Source: Punica granatum (taxonomy: Eukaryota; Streptophyta; Magnoliopsida; Myrtales; Lythraceae). From it: DNA of 64,000 nt. The notes under the pieces are model-generated. The model ran no database searches, was not told the DNA's origin, and worked only from the letters and a program-made list of their open reading frames with translations. Each line of letters begins with the position of its first letter. Positions within the stretch are counted from its first letter, which is position 1. The stretch lies in contig NC_045133.1 of NCBI RefSeq assembly GCF_007655135.1, positions 28,307,845 to 28,371,844 of the forward strand, given 5' to 3'. The translations under genes were made by a program, and so were the position numbers. Shown piece after piece: positions 63,389 to 64,000 of the stretch.

Positions 63389-64000
63389 ATGGAGAGTGCT
63401 GTTAAGTTGGCGTTCTATATCACGGTATGCTGCATTGCTTTTGTTACATCAAAGGTCGTCATCTCATTTTTTTGCTACAAAAGATGGAGGCAAAAGCAAC
63501 AGCTAGTTTACGAAGACGGCTTGTCGGGTAATCTCTTCAGAGACCGGTTCAAACAAACATACCTCAGGTTCTCACAAATTACTGCCAGATGTTACTGATA
63601 TAGCTAGCTGCTGTGTTGTTCACTGTAGGAGGGAAGATGGTGATGTTCAGGAACTCAATGATGCAGTCCTTCACATCGGAGTCGTTCATGAAGAAGACGC
63701 TGAAGCTGAGTAACAAGGATGTCATCGGCTCAGGAGGATATGGGACAGTTTATAAGCTGGTGATAAATGAATCCATGGCTTTTGCTGTTAAAAGGCTCAA
63801 CAAGGGGTCTTCAGACAGGGACAGAGGATTCGAGAGAGAATTGGAGACTATGGGTGATATAAAGCACCGGAACATTGTTACCCTCCATGGATATTGTACA
63901 GCCCCGCGTCACAATCTCCTTATATACGACCTCATGCCTAATGGAAGCTTAGATGCAGTTCTTCATCGTATGAACGCTACATGTTTTGCTGTTAAGTGAT
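63389..64000 (+). CDS. Receptor-like Ser/Thr kinase (At1g78530-like), 5' part
   Basis: Exon 1 is 63389-63527 and exon 2 starts at 63629, probably ending at 63967 (ATC|GTATGA); the rest lies beyond the window. The predicted protein has no large ectodomain. One TM near the N-terminus (LAFYITVCCIAFVTSKVVIS) is followed by YKRWRQKQQ. The kinase begins KLSNKDVIGSGGYGTVYKLV, with FAVKRLNKG (catalytic Lys), a Glu-containing ERELETMGDIKHRNIVTLHG and LLIYDLMPNGSLDAVLH. This matches At1g78530, a short membrane-anchored RLK of about 355 aa, and is close to the FEI-type kinases. Its ligand or partner is unknown. Confidence 0.85.

Overview
This is a eukaryotic nuclear segment from a dicot plant, probably a woody rosid. 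Genes are split by many short introns with GT-AG borders. Intergenic DNA is AT-rich and full of (TA)n and (CT)n microsatellites and transposon debris. Every recognisable protein belongs to a land-plant family. The species cannot be named from the sequence.

Layout, left to right. 1-2.3 kb is transposon debris: an internally deleted hAT pseudogene and a 590-bp solo LTR with a perfect 5-bp target duplication. 2.3-18.4 kb holds two tandem 24-exon LRR-malectin receptor kinases (group VIII-2 type). The right copy reads through as about 1010 aa. The left copy has two frameshifts (+1 in exon 10, a 5-bp tandem duplication in exon 20). 20.1-25.8 kb holds two tandem five-exon TBL/DUF231 O-acetyltransferase-like genes; the second is followed, in a splice-compatible phase, by a proline-rich exon with a GPI-signal-like tail. 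26.3-31.0 kb is a divergent pair of plastid genes: ribosomal protein uL13c (minus) and VTE6 phytyl-phosphate kinase (plus). 32.0-37.5 kb holds BBX22-like and NADK3-like genes (minus). 38.6-40.6 kb is an intact single-exon BED/hAT transposase-derived gene. 41.3-46.8 kb holds a small one-TM protein and a TDY-class MAP kinase (minus). 47-58.9 kb is gene-poor and contains a TRIM-like remnant and a 429-bp tandem array split by a 1688-bp solo copia-type LTR. 58.9-64.0 kb holds plastid MSRB1, a purine permease (PUP) and the 5' part of a receptor-like kinase of the At1g78530 type.

From recalled Arabidopsis locus order, the kinase, NADK3, BBX22, VTE6, L13 and TBL genes run collinearly, in inverted orientation, with At1g78530-At1g78710. 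This supports an ancestral block with lineage-specific insertions. Functional themes are cell-surface signalling and wall modification on the left, plastid translation, tocopherol and redox functions in the middle and right (uL13c, VTE6, MSRB1, with NADK3 probably peroxisomal), and MAPK and light signalling (BBX22) between them.

The observations most worth checking are the possible TBL/proline-rich chimeric transcript, decay of one receptor-kinase copy beside an intact twin, the solo LTR nested in a 429-bp array, and CT-repeat tracts sitting just inside the 5' splice sites of early introns in several genes. Exon borders were assigned by eye from reading-frame continuity and GT-AG signals, without transcript data.
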